Assembly: GCA_011525845.1 (NCBI GenBank)
Contig: WYBP01000004.1
Span: forward strand, 51,492-115,491
Reading direction: 5' to 3'
DNA length: 64,000 nt
Source: Gemmatimonadaceae bacterium
Lineage (GTDB): Bacteria; Gemmatimonadota; Gemmatimonadetes; Gemmatimonadales; Gemmatimonadaceae
Translations under genes and position numbers: made by a program
In this document: in pieces, positions 1-10,449 of the stretch
Layout: each line of letters starts with the position of its first letter
Position numbering within the stretch: position 1 is the first letter of the stretch
Notes under the pieces: model-generated
Database searches by the model: none
Told to the model about the DNA's origin: nothing
The model's input: only the letters and a program-made list of their open reading frames with translations

Positions 1-1630
1 CCGCCCAGCCGAGCAGCTCGGCGAACCCGCGGTAGACGGGCGCATCCTCGGCGGAGAGGGTGCCTTCGTTCACCTGCATCACCTCGCTCGGGACGGTCGG
101 CAGGTCGCCGACGAAGACCTCCCCCGTGCCGCCGTCGAGCGTGATCCAGTCCCCCTCGGTGACCTCCACGTCGCCGACGGTGAAGCGGCGGCTGGTCGCG
201 TCGACGCGCATCTCGCCGCAGCCGACGATCGCGCACTTCCCCATGCCGCGGGCCACGACGGCGGCGTGGCTCGTCATCCCGCCGCGCGCGGTGAGCACGG
301 CGCGCGCCGCCACGATGCCGTGGAAGTCCTCCGGCGTCGTCTCGTCGCGCACGAGGATCACCGCGTCGCCGCGCGCCGCGCGCGACTCGGCGACGTCCGC
401 GTCGAACACGGCGATGCCGCTCGCGGCCCCCGGGCTCGCCGGCAGGCCCGTGCAGAGCACGCTGGTCTTCGCCTTCTCGTCGATGACGGGGTGCAGGAGC
501 TGGTCGAGTTGCTGCGCCGGCACGCGCTGCAGCGCCTCCGGCCGCGAGATGAGCCCCTCGCTCACGAGGTCGCGCGCGATGCGCACGGCGGCAGCGGCCG
601 TGCGCTTGCCGATGCGCGTCTGCAGGAGGTAGAGCTTCCCGCGCTCCACCGTGAACTCGAGGTCCTGCATGTCGCGGAAGTGGCGCTCGAGGAGCGACTG
701 CGTGCGCAGCAGGTCGCCGTACGCCTCGGGGAGCTTCGTGGCCATCGCCGCGATCGGCTCCGGCGTCCGGATCCCGGCCACCACGTCCTCCCCCTGCGCA
801 TTCACGAGGAACTCGCCGTAGAAGAGGCGCTCCCCCGTGGACGGATCGCGGGTGAACGCGACACCCGTCCCCGAGTCGTCGCCGAGGTTGCCGAACACCA
901 TCGCCACGATGTTCACGGCGGTCCCCGGCGTCTCGGCGATCCCGTTCACGCGGCGGTAGTCCTGCGCCTTCTTGAGCCGCCAGGACATCCAGACCGCCTC
1001 GATCGCGCCCCAGAGCTGGTCGCGCGGGTCGGCGGGGAAGGCGCGCCCCGTCTTCGCCTTGATGAGCGCCTGGTACTCCTCGGCCAGCGCCTTGAGCGCG
1101 TCCGCGGGGAGCTCGGCGTCGCTCTTCACGCCGGAGGTGAGGCGCTTGGCCGTGAGGAGGTGCTCGAAGTCCTGGATGGGGACGCCGAGGACGACGTTCC
1201 CGTACATCTGGAGCAGGCGCCGGAACGAGTCGTAGGCGAAGCGCTCGCTCCCGCTCTGTGCGGCGAGCCCGCGCACGGTCTCGGCGTTCAGCCCGAGGTT
1301 GAGGATGGTGTCCATCATCCCCGGCATCGAGACGCGCGCGCCCGATCGCACGGAGACCAGGAGGGGGTGCTTCGGGTCGCCGAAGCGGCGCCCGGCGGCC
1401 TCCTCGAGGCGCGTGAGCGCCGACGCCACCTCATCGGCCAGCCCGTCCGGCACCTTGCCGTGCGCGAGGTAGAGGTCGCAGAGGTTGCACGCGATGGTGA
1501 AGCCCGGCGGCACCGGCACGCCGAGGTTCGTCATCTCGGCCAGGTTCGCCCCCTTGCCGCCGAGGAGGTCGCGGTCGTCGCGCGTGGCCTCGGCCCGCCC
1601 GTTCCCGAAGAAGAACACCGACTGCTTCAC
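1..1630 (-). CDS. ppdK: Pyruvate phosphate dikinase, N-terminal 543 residues (3' end outside window)
   Basis: Interconverts pyruvate + ATP + Pi and PEP + AMP + PPi in the cytoplasm. The visible part begins VKQSVFFFGNG, has the glycine-rich nucleotide-binding motif GGKGANLAEM near residue 24, and the phospho-histidine motif GGMTSHAAVVARGMG. The His of that motif is residue 455, the number known for clostridial PPDK. The C-terminal pyruvate/PEP barrel lies beyond position 1. The start is a GTG at 1628-1630; no ATG fits the conserved N-terminus. It follows purF by 31 bases on the same strand and is probably the last or a late gene of the purine operon. PEP synthase is less likely because the N-terminus is PPDK-like. 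Confidence 0.93.
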   Translation of the reverse strand, partial: MKQSVFFFGNGRAEATRDDRDLLGGKGANLAEMTNLGVPVPPGFTIACNLCDLYLAHGKVPDGLADEVASALTRLEEAAGRRFGDPKHPLLVSVRSGARVSMPGMMDTILNLGLNAETVRGLAAQSGSERFAYDSFRRLLQMYGNVVLGVPIQDFEHLLTAKRLTSGVKSDAELPADALKALAEEYQALIKAKTGRAFPADPRDQLWGAIEAVWMSWRLKKAQDYRRVNGIAETPGTAVNIVAMVFGNLGDDSGTGVAFTRDPSTGERLFYGEFLVNAQGEDVVAGIRTPEPIAAMATKLPEAYGDLLRTQSLLERHFRDMQDLEFTVERGKLYLLQTRIGKRTAAAAVRIARDLVSEGLISRPEALQRVPAQQLDQLLHPVIDEKAKTSVLCTGLPASPGAASGIAVFDADVAESRAARGDAVILVRDETTPEDFHGIVAARAVLTARGGMTSHAAVVARGMGKCAIVGCGEMRVDATSRRFTVGDVEVTEGDWITLDGGTGEVFVGDLPTVPSEVMQVNEGTLSAEDAPVYRGFAELLGWA

Positions 1631-1661
1631 CGCGCGACCTCCGACATGGGGACCTGCGCCA

Positions 1662-3035
1662 TCAGCCGAGCCGAAGCTTTTCCGGGACGGTGGGTGGCTT
1701 GGTGGGGTACTTGCCGGAGAAGCAGGCGTGGCAGAAGCCCTCCGGTCCGTCCGGCACCGCACCGAGCATGCCGTCGAGCGAGATGTAGCCGAGCGAGTCG
1801 ACGCCGATCTCCTTCGCGATCCCCTCCACCGAGTGGCGGGCGGCGATCAGCTGCCCGCGGTCCGGCGTGTCGATGCCGTAGTAGCAGGGACCGGTGATCG
1901 GCGGGGACGAGACGCGCATGTGCACCTCGCGCGCCCCCGCCGCCCGGATGAGCGCGACGAGCCCGCGCGTGGTGGTGCCGCGCACGATCGAGTCGTCCAC
2001 CATCACCACCGACTTCCCCTCGAGGATCTCCCGCACCGGGTTGTACTTGACCTTCACCTTCGCGTCGCGCCCCGACTGCGTGGGCTGGATGAAGGTCCGG
2101 CCCACGTAGTGATTGCGGATGAGTGCGAGTTCGAGGGGGAGCCCGCTCTCCTCCGCGAACCCGAGCGCGGCCGAGTTCGACGAGTCCGGCACCGAGAAGA
2201 CGAAATCCGCTCCGGGCGCCGGGTGCTCCTGCGCCAGGCGGCGCCCGAGGGCGCGCCGTGCGCGGTCCACCGAGCCGCCGAACACCCGCGAGTCCGGCCG
2301 CGCGAAGTACACGTACTCGAACACACAGCGATGCAATTCCGGTGCCGGGGTCCGCTGCAGCGTGCGCACGGCGCCGTCCGCCGCCACTGCCACGATCTCG
2401 CCGGGGCGCACCTCGCGCTCCACGGTCGCGCCCACGATGTCGAGCGCACAGGTCTCGGACGCGAACACGAGCGCGCCGTTCAGCCGGCCCATCACGAGCG
2501 GGCGCCAGCCGAAGGGGTCCCGCGCGGCGACGAGCGTGTCGCCGACGATGACCAGGAGGGAGTACGCGCCCTCCACGCCCTCGAGCGCCTCGGCGAGCTT
2601 CTCCTCCGGCTTCTCCGCCCGCGCCTTCGCGAGGCGGTGGACGATCACCTCGGAATCCATCGTGGAGCTGAAGATCGATCCCTCGGCCTCGAGCCCGTCG
2701 CGGATCTCCGGGGCGTTCGTGAGGTTGCCGTTGTGCGCGAGCACGATGTGCCCGCCCTTGAAGCGCACGAGCGCCGGCTGCGCGTTCTCGATGGTGCTCG
2801 AGCCGGCGGTGGAGTAGCGCGTGTGGCCCATCGCGAGCGGCCCCACGAGGGTGCGCATCTTCTCGGGGGAGAACTGGTCCGAGACGAGGCCCATGGCGCG
2901 GATGGCGTGGACCTCCCCCTGGTGCGCGGAGACGATGCCGGCCGACTCCTGCCCGCGATGCTGCAGCGAGTAGAGGCCCAGGTGCGCGAGCGCCGCGGCG
3001 TCCGGGTGGCCGCTGATGCCGAAGATGCCGCACAT
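1662..3035 (-). CDS. purF: Amidophosphoribosyltransferase PurF
   Basis: First committed step of purine synthesis: PRPP + glutamine to phosphoribosylamine. The 457-residue protein starts MCGIFG, so Cys2 becomes the N-terminal nucleophile of the class II glutaminase domain (about 1-235) once Met is removed. No propeptide is needed. The phosphoribosyltransferase domain follows, with the PRPP loop VVMVDDSIVRGTT around residue 345. The ATG shares one base with the purL stop (TGATG), so translation is probably coupled. Length and motifs are normal. Confidence 0.97.
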   Translation of the reverse strand: MCGIFGISGHPDAAALAHLGLYSLQHRGQESAGIVSAHQGEVHAIRAMGLVSDQFSPEKMRTLVGPLAMGHTRYSTAGSSTIENAQPALVRFKGGHIVLAHNGNLTNAPEIRDGLEAEGSIFSSTMDSEVIVHRLAKARAEKPEEKLAEALEGVEGAYSLLVIVGDTLVAARDPFGWRPLVMGRLNGALVFASETCALDIVGATVEREVRPGEIVAVAADGAVRTLQRTPAPELHRCVFEYVYFARPDSRVFGGSVDRARRALGRRLAQEHPAPGADFVFSVPDSSNSAALGFAEESGLPLELALIRNHYVGRTFIQPTQSGRDAKVKVKYNPVREILEGKSVVMVDDSIVRGTTTRGLVALIRAAGAREVHMRVSSPPITGPCYYGIDTPDRGQLIAARHSVEGIAKEIGVDSLGYISLDGMLGAVPDGPEGFCHACFSGKYPTKPPTVPEKLRLG

Positions 3036-5350
3036 CAGGCGGTCCCTCCGGCGAGGGCGGGGTCGCGGGTGACCTTCTCGGCCGCCGCCCGCGCCATCGC
3101 GCGCGGGAGCGCCTCGTGGTACGCCTCGGCCAGTTTGGAGACCGGCGCTGTGAGTCGCACGTCGCCCGCCCGCACGGAGAACCCGTTGGATGCGGGCGTG
3201 ACGGTTCCGATCACGCGGGCCGGGACCTGGTGGCGCTTCGCCACGGCGAGCACCGACTCCGCGTTGGCGCTGGAGACGATCACGCGCCCCTGTGCCTCAC
3301 CGAAGAAGAGCGCCCGCGGCGCGAGGGCGCTCCATGGCGAGAGGTCCACATCGGCGCCCGTCGGCCGGTCGCGCTCGGCCATGCAGCACTCCGCCAGCGC
3401 GACGGCGATCCCGCCCTCGGAACAGTCGTGGGCGGAACGCACGTAGCCGGCCCGGATGGCCTCGAGGAGTGCGTCGATCAGGCGCTTCTCGCCCGCGAGG
3501 TCGCAGGCGGGCGGGGCGCCGGCCACCACGCCGTGCACCCAGGCGAGGTACTCCGAGCCGCCGAGCTCGTCGGTGTTCTCGCCGAGGAGGATGATCGCAT
3601 CCCCCGGCGTGGTGAAGGTGAGGCGCGTGGCGTGGGCGGCGTCCTCGAGCACGCCCACCATGCCGATGGTGGGCGTCGGGTACACCGCACCCTGCGGGTT
3701 CTCATTGTAGAGCGAGACATTCCCGCCGGTCACCGGCGTCTCGAGGGCGCGGCAGGCGTCGCCCATGCCGAAGACGGCCTCGCGGAACTGGAAGAACACC
3801 TCGGGCTTCTTGGGATTCCCGAAGTTCAGGCAGTTGGTGATGGCGCGCGGGGTCGCCCCGGTGCACGCGACGTTGCGCGCGGCCTCCGCCACCGCGATCC
3901 GCCCGCCCACGCGCGGGTCGAGGAACACGTAGCGGCCGTTGCAGTCGGTCTTCACCGCGAGGGCCCGCTTGGTGCCGCGGATGCGGAGCACCGCGGCGTC
4001 GGCGGCGCCGGGGCCGAGCACCGTGTTGGTGCGCACGGTGGAGTCGTACTGCCGGTGGATCCACTGCTTGCTCGCGATCGTCGGCGCCTGGAGCAGGCGC
4101 TCGAGCGTCCACGCGGGGTCCGCCTCCGCCGCGAGGGGCGGGATGGCGTGGACGTCACGCGCGCGACGGGCGATGGCCGCCTCGCTCTCCTTCGCCTCGG
4201 GGGTGTACTGCGGGCAGTCGGTGACCAGGCGGGTGCCCGGGAACTCGGCGACCACCCGATCGCCCTCCGTCACCCGGTAGACGGGCTCGGCGATCACCTC
4301 GCCGATCACCTCGGCGGCGAGGTCCCACTTGGCGAGGATCGCCTTCACCTCCGCGTCGCGCCCCTTCTTCGCGACGACGAGCATCCGCTCCTGCGATTCG
4401 CTGAGGAGGATCTCGTACGGCGTCATCCCCGCTTCGCGCACCGGCACCTTGGTGGTGTCGATCGTGACGCCGACGTCCCCTCGCTCGGCCATCTCGGCGC
4501 TGCTCGAGGTGAGGCCCGCCGCTCCCATGTCCTGGATGGCGACGATGTGCCCCGACCGGATGAGCTCGAGGGAGGCCTCGAGGAGCAGCTTCTCGGTGAA
4601 GGGGTCGCCCACCTGCACGCGCGGACGCTTGGCCTCGTTCTCCTCGGAGAGGTCCTCGGAGGCGAAGGAGGCGCCGTGGATGCCGTCGCGCCCGGTGCGG
4701 GCGCCGACCGCGATCACCGGGTTCCCCACACCCTCGGCCTTCGCGCGGATCAGTTCGTCCTCGTGCAGCAGGCCGACGCACATCGCGTTGACGAGCGGGT
4801 TCCCCTCATACGCGGCGTCGAACATCACGTCGCCGGCCACGGTGGGGATGCCGACGCAGTTGCCGTAGTCGCCGATCCCCTTGACCACGCCGTCCACGAG
4901 GTAGCGCACGCGCGGCGTCTCGAGCGACCCGAAGCGGAGCGAGTTGAGCATGGCGATGGGGCGGGCACCCATCGTGAACACGTCGCGCAGGATCCCCCCG
5001 ACCCCCGTGGCGGCGCCCTGGTAGGGCTCGACCGCCGAGGGGTGGTTGTGCGACTCGATCTTGAAGGCGACGGCGAGGCCGTCCCCGATGCTGATGACGC
5101 CGGCGTTCTCTCCGGGACCCTGGAGCACCCAGGGCGCCTTGGTCGGCAGGGTCTTCAGCACGGGTCGGGAATGCTTGTAGGAGCAGTGCTCGCTCCAGAG
5201 CGCGCTGATGATCCCGAGCTCGGTGAAGGTCGGCGTGCGCTCCAGCATCCGCACCAGGCGCTCGTACTCGTCGGCGGTGAGCCCGTGCTCGGCGACGAGC
5301 GCGGGGGTGATCACCGGGTCGCCGGGGCGGGGGACGGCTCCAGTGGTCAC
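3035..5350 (-). CDS. purL: Phosphoribosylformylglycinamidine synthase subunit PurL
   Basis: ATP-dependent conversion of FGAR to FGAM, working with PurQ (ammonia supply) and PurS. At 771 residues it is the 'small' PurL type that needs separate PurQ and PurS, both encoded just upstream. Visible family motifs include [13 protein letters not shown] near residue 49, GIGDYGNC, and the C-terminal [16 protein letters not shown]. The start is GTG (5348-5350) within a GTGA overlap with the zinc-ribbon gene stop. The next gene, purF, begins on the purL stop codon. Confidence 0.97.
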   Translation of the reverse strand: MTTGAVPRPGDPVITPALVAEHGLTADEYERLVRMLERTPTFTELGIISALWSEHCSYKHSRPVLKTLPTKAPWVLQGPGENAGVISIGDGLAVAFKIESHNHPSAVEPYQGAATGVGGILRDVFTMGARPIAMLNSLRFGSLETPRVRYLVDGVVKGIGDYGNCVGIPTVAGDVMFDAAYEGNPLVNAMCVGLLHEDELIRAKAEGVGNPVIAVGARTGRDGIHGASFASEDLSEENEAKRPRVQVGDPFTEKLLLEASLELIRSGHIVAIQDMGAAGLTSSSAEMAERGDVGVTIDTTKVPVREAGMTPYEILLSESQERMLVVAKKGRDAEVKAILAKWDLAAEVIGEVIAEPVYRVTEGDRVVAEFPGTRLVTDCPQYTPEAKESEAAIARRARDVHAIPPLAAEADPAWTLERLLQAPTIASKQWIHRQYDSTVRTNTVLGPGAADAAVLRIRGTKRALAVKTDCNGRYVFLDPRVGGRIAVAEAARNVACTGATPRAITNCLNFGNPKKPEVFFQFREAVFGMGDACRALETPVTGGNVSLYNENPQGAVYPTPTIGMVGVLEDAAHATRLTFTTPGDAIILLGENTDELGGSEYLAWVHGVVAGAPPACDLAGEKRLIDALLEAIRAGYVRSAHDCSEGGIAVALAECCMAERDRPTGADVDLSPWSALAPRALFFGEAQGRVIVSSANAESVLAVAKRHQVPARVIGTVTPASNGFSVRAGDVRLTAPVSKLAEAYHEALPRAMARAAAEKVTRDPALAGGTA

Positions 5351-5661
5351 TTGGCGCGGAGACCCTTGAAGATGTCCTTGATGAACCCGCCGACCGCGCC
5401 CTCGTCACCGCGGCCGACCAGCTCGAGCTCGCCGGCGTCGAGCCACATCCCGTGGCACTCGGGGCAGATGTCCACCTTCACGCCGCGATGGTCCTGCTCC
5501 TGCAGGTCCGCGCCGCACTTGGGGCACTTCATGAAGTGCACGCTGCGCGCCTTGCTCGCGCGCTCGGCGTCGAGCTTGGCGCGGTGCGCCTTCATCAGCT
5601 CGGCGTCCTGCTTGGCGAAGTACTCGTCCTCGTTGCGGGAGGGCTTGTTCTCGATCGACAT
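5347..5661 (-). CDS. Small zinc-ribbon (TFIIB-type) protein
   Basis: A 104-residue protein with one zinc ribbon: CPKCG near residue 46 and [14 protein letters not shown] near residue 69. This matches the zf-TFIIB family of small bacterial proteins of unknown role. The N-terminal half is charged and helical; the C-terminus ends in a short amphipathic stretch ([14 protein letters not shown]). It sits between purQ and purL in the purine operon, 21 bases after purQ and overlapping the purL start by 4 bases, so it is co-expressed with FGAM synthase. The position invites a link to the PurLQS complex, but nothing in the protein shows one. The ATG is preceded by AGGA at about 9 bases. Confidence 0.85.
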   Translation of the reverse strand: MSIENKPSRNEDEYFAKQDAELMKAHRAKLDAERASKARSVHFMKCPKCGADLQEQDHRGVKVDICPECHGMWLDAGELELVGRGDEGAVGGFIKDIFKGLRAK

Positions 5662-5682
5662 GGCAATGGTCCTGGTTGGAGG

Positions 5683-6375
5683 TCAGGCGTGGACGGCCGC
5701 GAGGAGCGACTGGAAGAGCACGAGGCCGTCGGTGGAGCCGAGCAGCGGTTCGAGCGCGCGCTCGGGGTGGGGCATGAGGCCGACGACGGTGCCGCCGGCG
5801 TTCGCGATGCCGGCGATGTTGCGCATCGACCCGTTGGGGTTGGCGGCCGCGGTGGCTTCCCCGCGGGCGTCGACGTAGCGGAAGACCACGCGTCCCTCGG
5901 CCTCGAGCCGGTCGAGGGTGGCCTCGTCCGCGGTGTAGCGCCCGTCGCCGTGCGCGATGGGCATCGTCAGCCGCATGCCCACCTCGGCGGCGCGGGTGAA
6001 GACCGTGTCGGTGGTCTCGACGCGCAGCGTCACCGGCATGGAGCGGAACTGCAGGCTGGCGTTCCGCAGCAGCGCGCCGGGAAGGAGGCCCGCCTCGCAG
6101 GCGATCTGGAACCCGTTGCAGATCCCGATCACGGGACCGCCGCGCTTCGCGTGGGCCACGACCTCCTGCATGATCGGCGAGAAGCGGGCGATCGCGCCGG
6201 CGCGCAGGTAGTCGCCGTAGCTGAACCCGCCCGGCAGGATGACCACGTCCGCGCCCTGCAGGTCGTGGTCCTTGTGCCAGAGCAGCACCGCGTCCTCGTC
6301 GAGCCGCTCGACCACGGCGAGGAGCGCGTCCTCGTCGCAGTTGGAGCCGGGGAAGGAGACGACGCCGACCTTCAT
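5683..6375 (-). CDS. purQ: FGAM synthase glutaminase subunit PurQ
   Basis: Class I glutamine amidotransferase that delivers ammonia to PurL. The 230-residue protein starts MKVGVVSFPGSNCDED. It carries the nucleophile Cys in GPVIGICNGFQ and the catalytic His/Glu pair in MPHPERA near residue 205. All triad residues are present. purS lies 7 bases upstream and the zinc-ribbon gene and purL follow, giving the standard purS-purQ-purL set with one inserted gene. Confidence 0.96.
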   Translation of the reverse strand: MKVGVVSFPGSNCDEDALLAVVERLDEDAVLLWHKDHDLQGADVVILPGGFSYGDYLRAGAIARFSPIMQEVVAHAKRGGPVIGICNGFQIACEAGLLPGALLRNASLQFRSMPVTLRVETTDTVFTRAAEVGMRLTMPIAHGDGRYTADEATLDRLEAEGRVVFRYVDARGEATAAANPNGSMRNIAGIANAGGTVVGLMPHPERALEPLLGSTDGLVLFQSLLAAVHA

Positions 6376-6382
6376 GCGCGCC

Positions 6383-6640
6383 TCACGTGGCCACCACGGC
6401 AGCGATCTCGAAATCCTCGGTCACCGGATTGGCGAGGAGCCGGGTGCACATCTCGCGCACGGAGCCCTCCGCGGCCTTGGCGTCGGCGGCGTCGGTCTCG
6501 ATCACGAGGTGCCGGCCGACGTGGACGTCGGCGACGGCGGCGAAGCCCAGGGTGTGCAGGGCATCGGTCACGGCCTTGCCCTGCGGGTCGAGCAGCCCCT
6601 TGCGGGGCACGATGTGGACGGAGACACGGAAGCGCTTCAC
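6383..6640 (-). CDS. purS: FGAM synthase subunit PurS
   Basis: Small (85 residues) PurS, the bridging subunit that lets PurQ dock on PurL. The sequence runs VKRFRVSVHIVPRKGLL to the C-terminal EDFEIAAVVAT, typical of the family in length and in the LLDPQGKAV and NPVTEDF motifs. The start is GTG at 6638-6640, inside a GTGA overlap with the pssA stop. The reading frame is open much further upstream, which would merge it into pssA sequence; the GTG start and family length settle the choice. Confidence 0.93.
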   Translation of the reverse strand: MKRFRVSVHIVPRKGLLDPQGKAVTDALHTLGFAAVADVHVGRHLVIETDAADAKAAEGSVREMCTRLLANPVTEDFEIAAVVAT

Positions 6641-7443
6641 GCGCGGGGATCCTCGGCAAGGGAGTCCTCGTCGTCGTCCTCGGCCTGCGCCGGGTCGTCG
6701 AACGGGGGAGGGACCTCGAACACGCCCCGCAGGATCGCGAGGACGATGCCGGTCAGCACGTACACCACGCCGACCGGGAAGAAGAACTGCTTGGGGAGCA
6801 CGAAGAGGGCGACCACCGCGGAGAAGAGCACGATGATGCCGAGCGTGCCGTGGAGCGTCCGGAAGCTGAACTTGGGCCAGGCCGGGTAGGGCACGTCCGA
6901 GATCATCAGGAAGCTCAGCGTGATCATGAGCAGCCGCATGATCGTCTCCCAGGGCCACTCGATGAAGAACTCGTTGTAGAGCGGCGTCTGGCTGAACCAG
7001 TAGTACGTCGCGAGCGTGCCACCCGCCGCCGGACTCGGGAGCCCCTTGAAGTAGGCGGCCTTGGGCTGGCCGGCCGACTCGACGTTGAAGCGCGCGAGGC
7101 GCATCACCGCGCAGGCGGCGAAGAGGAAGACGAGGATCCAGTCCCATCCGGAGTGCCGGAGCACGGCGAAGTACATCATCATCGCCGGCGCGACGCCGAA
7201 CGAGATGGCGTCGACGAGCGAGTCGAGCTCCTCGCCGAACGCGCTCCCCGTGTTGGTCGCGCGCGCGATGCGGCCGTCGAGCGCGTCGGCGAAACCGCCG
7301 ATCACGATGTACCAGCCGGCCTGCGCGTGCTGCCCGCGCGAGGCGGCGACGATCGCGAAGATCCCGAAGAACAGGTTCGCGAGCGTGAACCCGTTCGGCA
7401 GCATCACGAGCGAGGGGCGCGGGAGCCGGCGGCGGCGCTTCAC
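6637..7443 (-). CDS. pssA: CDP-diacylglycerol-serine O-phosphatidyltransferase PssA
   Basis: Membrane enzyme making phosphatidylserine from CDP-diacylglycerol and serine. The 268-residue protein has the CDP-alcohol phosphotransferase signature as ADALDGRIAR followed by GEELDSLVDAISFG near residues 53-80, with all Asp residues present, plus several hydrophobic segments. The C-terminal tail is acidic. The GTG start overlaps the psd stop (GTGA), so psd and pssA are translated together. They form the two-step phosphatidylethanolamine pathway, set inside the purine operon. Confidence 0.93.
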   Translation of the reverse strand: MKRRRRLPRPSLVMLPNGFTLANLFFGIFAIVAASRGQHAQAGWYIVIGGFADALDGRIARATNTGSAFGEELDSLVDAISFGVAPAMMMYFAVLRHSGWDWILVFLFAACAVMRLARFNVESAGQPKAAYFKGLPSPAAGGTLATYYWFSQTPLYNEFFIEWPWETIMRLLMITLSFLMISDVPYPAWPKFSFRTLHGTLGIIVLFSAVVALFVLPKQFFFPVGVVYVLTGIVLAILRGVFEVPPPFDDPAQAEDDDEDSLAEDPRA

Positions 7444-8090
7444 TGGGGGAGCACCGCGAGCACCGTGGTCCCGGCCACCGGCTTGTCCCCCAGCTTCGCG
7501 TGGATCGTGCTACCCACCGGCACGAACACGTCCACCCGCGACCCGAACCGGATCAGGCCCATCCGCGCGCCCTGCTCGGCCTCGTCCCCGGCCCGGCTGT
7601 AGGTGACGATCCGGCGCGCCACGAGCCCGGCGATCTGCCGGAAGAGCACGCGGTGCGTCGGCGTCTGGATCCCGACCGAGCTCTGCTCGTTCTCCAGCGA
7701 CGCCTTCTCGGCCGCCGCGTTGAGGAACTTGCCCGGGTTGTAGTGCACGTAGGCGACCCGCCCGCTCACCGGATACCGGTTCACGTGCACGTTGAAGACG
7801 TTCATGAAGACCGAGATGCGGATCGCCCGCCCCTGCAGGAAGGCCGGCTCGTCCACCTCGACGATCTCGATCACGCGCCCGTCGGCGGGGGAGATCACCA
7901 GCGCGGGGCCGCGCTCCCCCGTGCGCTCGGGGTCGCGGAAGAAGTAGGCCACCCAGAGCACCAGCAGGGTGAGCACGAAGGCGAGCAGCCAGAGCCACCA
8001 GGAGCGCCGCGCGAGGGCGGCGGCGTACCCGGCCGCCGCCAGCGCGAGGGCGATCAGGATGAACGGGATCCCTTCACGGGCGAAGTTCAC
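7440..8090 (-). CDS. psd: Phosphatidylserine decarboxylase (short, PSD-A type)
   Basis: Converts phosphatidylserine to phosphatidylethanolamine. The protein is 216 residues from a GTG at 8088-8090. It has two N-terminal hydrophobic segments, the motif [19 protein letters not shown], and a C-terminal [10 protein letters not shown] where self-cleavage between Gly and Ser creates the pyruvoyl group. The compact size is that of the short PSD family. The frame is open upstream through purC, but the GTG in a GTGA overlap with the purC stop gives the right N-terminus. pssA follows with another GTGA overlap. Confidence 0.93.
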   Translation of the reverse strand: MNFAREGIPFILIALALAAAGYAAALARRSWWLWLLAFVLTLLVLWVAYFFRDPERTGERGPALVISPADGRVIEIVEVDEPAFLQGRAIRISVFMNVFNVHVNRYPVSGRVAYVHYNPGKFLNAAAEKASLENEQSSVGIQTPTHRVLFRQIAGLVARRIVTYSRAGDEAEQGARMGLIRFGSRVDVFVPVGSTIHAKLGDKPVAGTTVLAVLPQ

Positions 8091-9019
8091 GGGAGTCGGG
8101 TCAGGTCGAGGGGATGGCCGGTGAGGCGCTCGAAGGCCTCCAGGTAGCGCCGGCTGGTCGCGGACACGACGTCCGCGGGAAGGGTGGGGGGCGGCGCGTT
8201 GCCGTCCCAGCGGCCGGCGCGGCGCTCGACGTCGAGCCAGTCGCGCAGCGGCTGCTTGTCGAAACTCTGCTGCGACCGGCCCGGGGTGTACTGGTCCGCC
8301 GGCCAGAATCGGGAGCTGTCGGGCGTGAGCACCTCGTCGATCAGGAGGATGCGCCCGTCCCGGTCGCGCCCGAACTCGAACTTGGTGTCGGCGATGATGA
8401 TCCCGCGCGCGGCGGCGATGTCGCGGCCCCGGCCGTAGACCAGCCGCGCGAGCCGCTCGAGCGTCGCGGCGGCCTCGGCACCCACCGCCGTCGCCATCTG
8501 CGCGATGGTGATGTTCTCGTCGTGGCCTGACTCGGCCTTGGTCGCAGGACTGAAGACCGGCGGGTCGAAGCGCGCGCTCTCGGTGAGCCCCGGCGGGAGG
8601 GCCTCGCCCGCCAGCGTGCCGCTCGCGGCGTACTCCTTCCACGCCGACCCCGCGAGGTAGCCGCGCACCACGCACTCCACCGGGAACACCTCCGTGCGGC
8701 GGCAGAGCATCGACCGTCCCGCGAGCTCGTCGTGGTGGAGCGCGAGCGCCGGGACCTCCTTCACGATCTCGTCCACGTCCGAGGAGATCAGGTGGTGCGC
8801 GACCTCGGACTCGAACTGGCGGAGCCACCAGGCGGTGACCTGCGTGAGCACCGCGCCCTTGTAGGGGACGAGCTCCCGCATCACCACGTCGAACGCGCTC
8901 ACGCGGTCGCTCGTGACGAGCAGGAGCCGGTCGGCATCCACCTCGTACACGTCGCGCACCTTGCCACGCCGGAGCAGCGGAAGGTGGAGCATCGTCTCCC
9001 CGACGAGGAGCGAGCTCAT
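8087..9019 (-). CDS. purC: Phosphoribosylaminoimidazole-succinocarboxamide synthase PurC
   Basis: SAICAR synthase, joining CAIR and aspartate with ATP. It has 310 residues, longer than the 240-residue E. coli type and like the form in many high-GC bacteria. Visible motifs are [11 protein letters not shown] near residue 15, [21 protein letters not shown] and [10 protein letters not shown]. The ATG overlaps the purB stop (ATGA). Next to purB, it supplies the substrate for that lyase. Confidence 0.96.
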   Translation of the reverse strand: MSSLLVGETMLHLPLLRRGKVRDVYEVDADRLLLVTSDRVSAFDVVMRELVPYKGAVLTQVTAWWLRQFESEVAHHLISSDVDEIVKEVPALALHHDELAGRSMLCRRTEVFPVECVVRGYLAGSAWKEYAASGTLAGEALPPGLTESARFDPPVFSPATKAESGHDENITIAQMATAVGAEAAATLERLARLVYGRGRDIAAARGIIIADTKFEFGRDRDGRILLIDEVLTPDSSRFWPADQYTPGRSQQSFDKQPLRDWLDVERRAGRWDGNAPPPTLPADVVSATSRRYLEAFERLTGHPLDLTRLP

Positions 9020-10449
9020 ACGCGCACCTCCTCGCGCGGCGGCGCAGCCTCGCCATGCGCCACGAGGATCGGGTCCACCACCTCGGCCAGGAAGTCGTCC
9101 ACCTGCTGCGGCGCCCGCCCGACGAAGCGCGCCGGGTCCGTCACCGCGCGCAGGTCGTCGGCGCGGACGGGGAAGGCGGGGTCGGCGGCCAGCCGCTCCA
9201 GCAGGTCGTTCGTGCGTCCCTCGTCCTTCATCGCCCGGGCGGCGGCGATGGAGTGCCCGCGGATCACCTCGTGCGCCTGCTGCCGGTCGCCCCCGGCCTG
9301 CACGGCGCGCACGAGGAGCGACTCGGTCGCCATGAAGGGGAGCTCATCCGCGATGCGGGCGCGGATGCGGGCCGGGTGCACCTCGAGGCCCCCCACCACG
9401 TTCTCCATGAGGATCAGGATCGCGTCGGTGGCGAGGAAGGCCTCGGGGATCACGAGACGGCGGATGGCGGAATCGTCAAGGGTGCGCTCGAAGTACTGCA
9501 CCGCGTGCGTGGGGTTGGCCGTCCCGGCGACCGACTGCACGAAGCGCGCGAGCGAGTTGATCCGCTCGCACCGCATCGGATTCCGCTTGTACGCCATCGC
9601 CGAGGAGCCGATCTGGTCCTTGCCGAACGGCTCCTCGATCTCGCCGAAGGACTGCAGCATCCGGAGGTCGGAGGCGAACTTCGCCGCGGTGGTCGCGATC
9701 CCGGCGACGACGTCGAGCACGTGCGCATCGAGCTTGCGCGAGTAGGTCTGGCCACTCACCGGGATGGAGCCCGGGAACCCCATCGCGTGGCAGACCTTCG
9801 TGTCGAGGGCGCGCACCTTGGCGTGGTCGCCGCCGAAGAGCTCGAGGAAGCTGGCCTGCGTGCCCGTGGTCCCCTTGACCCCGCGCATGGGGAGCGCGCC
9901 AAGGCGGTGCTCGAGTTCGGCGAGGTCGAGCACGAGGTCCTGCATCCAGAGCGTGGCGCGCTTGCCGACGGTGGTGAGCTGGGCGGCCTGCAGGTGCGTG
10001 TAGCCGAGCGTGGGCTCGGCGCGCCACTGACGCGCGAACGTGGCGAGGGTGCGCAGCAGCGCGACGAGCCGCCCGCGCAGGAGCTCGAGCGCGCGGCGCA
10101 TCTGGATCAGGTCGCCGTTGTCGGTGACGAAGCAGCTCGTGGCCCCGAGGTGGATCACGCCGCGCGCGGCCGGGGCCGCGTCCCCGAAGGCGTGCACGTG
10201 CGCCATCACGTCGTGCCGGAACTTCCGCTCGTACTCGGCCACGGCCGCGAAGTCGATGTCGTCGAGGTGCGCGCGCATCTCGCGGATCGCCGCCTCGGGG
10301 ATGTCCACGCCGAGCTCGCGCTGGGCCTCGGCCAGGGCGAGCCAGAGGCGCCGCCAGAGCCCGTGCCGCGTCTGCGGGCTGAAGAGCTCGAGCATCGCGC
10401 GCGAGGCGTAGCGGTCCGCGAGTGGCGAGCGATACTCGTCGTGGCTCAT
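9016..10449 (-). CDS. purB: Adenylosuccinate lyase PurB
   Basis: Cleaves SAICAR and adenylosuccinate, releasing fumarate. The 477-residue protein starts [16 protein letters not shown]. It has the fumarase/aspartase superfamily signature [19 protein letters not shown] near residue 287, with the catalytic Ser loop, and the conserved [10 protein letters not shown]. The start ATG overlaps the htrA stop (ATGA). The frame runs far upstream through htrA, but MSHDEYRSP matches the lyase N-terminus. Confidence 0.96.
   Translation of the reverse strand: MSHDEYRSPLADRYASRAMLELFSPQTRHGLWRRLWLALAEAQRELGVDIPEAAIREMRAHLDDIDFAAVAEYERKFRHDVMAHVHAFGDAAPAARGVIHLGATSCFVTDNGDLIQMRRALELLRGRLVALLRTLATFARQWRAEPTLGYTHLQAAQLTTVGKRATLWMQDLVLDLAELEHRLGALPMRGVKGTTGTQASFLELFGGDHAKVRALDTKVCHAMGFPGSIPVSGQTYSRKLDAHVLDVVAGIATTAAKFASDLRMLQSFGEIEEPFGKDQIGSSAMAYKRNPMRCERINSLARFVQSVAGTANPTHAVQYFERTLDDSAIRRLVIPEAFLATDAILILMENVVGGLEVHPARIRARIADELPFMATESLLVRAVQAGGDRQQAHEVIRGHSIAAARAMKDEGRTNDLLERLAADPAFPVRADDLRAVTDPARFVGRAPQQVDDFLAEVVDPILVAHGEAAPPREEVRV

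Noticed and set aside
1485..5878. Long plus-strand frames (653 and 920 codons) opposite purF and purL
   Set aside because: Mirror frames of conserved minus-strand genes; low-complexity composition and no domain pattern.
5452..7602. 716-residue open frame on the plus strand across purQ, purS and pssA
   Set aside because: It runs antisense to clear conserved genes and its translation is Arg/Gly/His/Asp-rich with no motifs, as expected for the complementary strand of GC-rich coding DNA.
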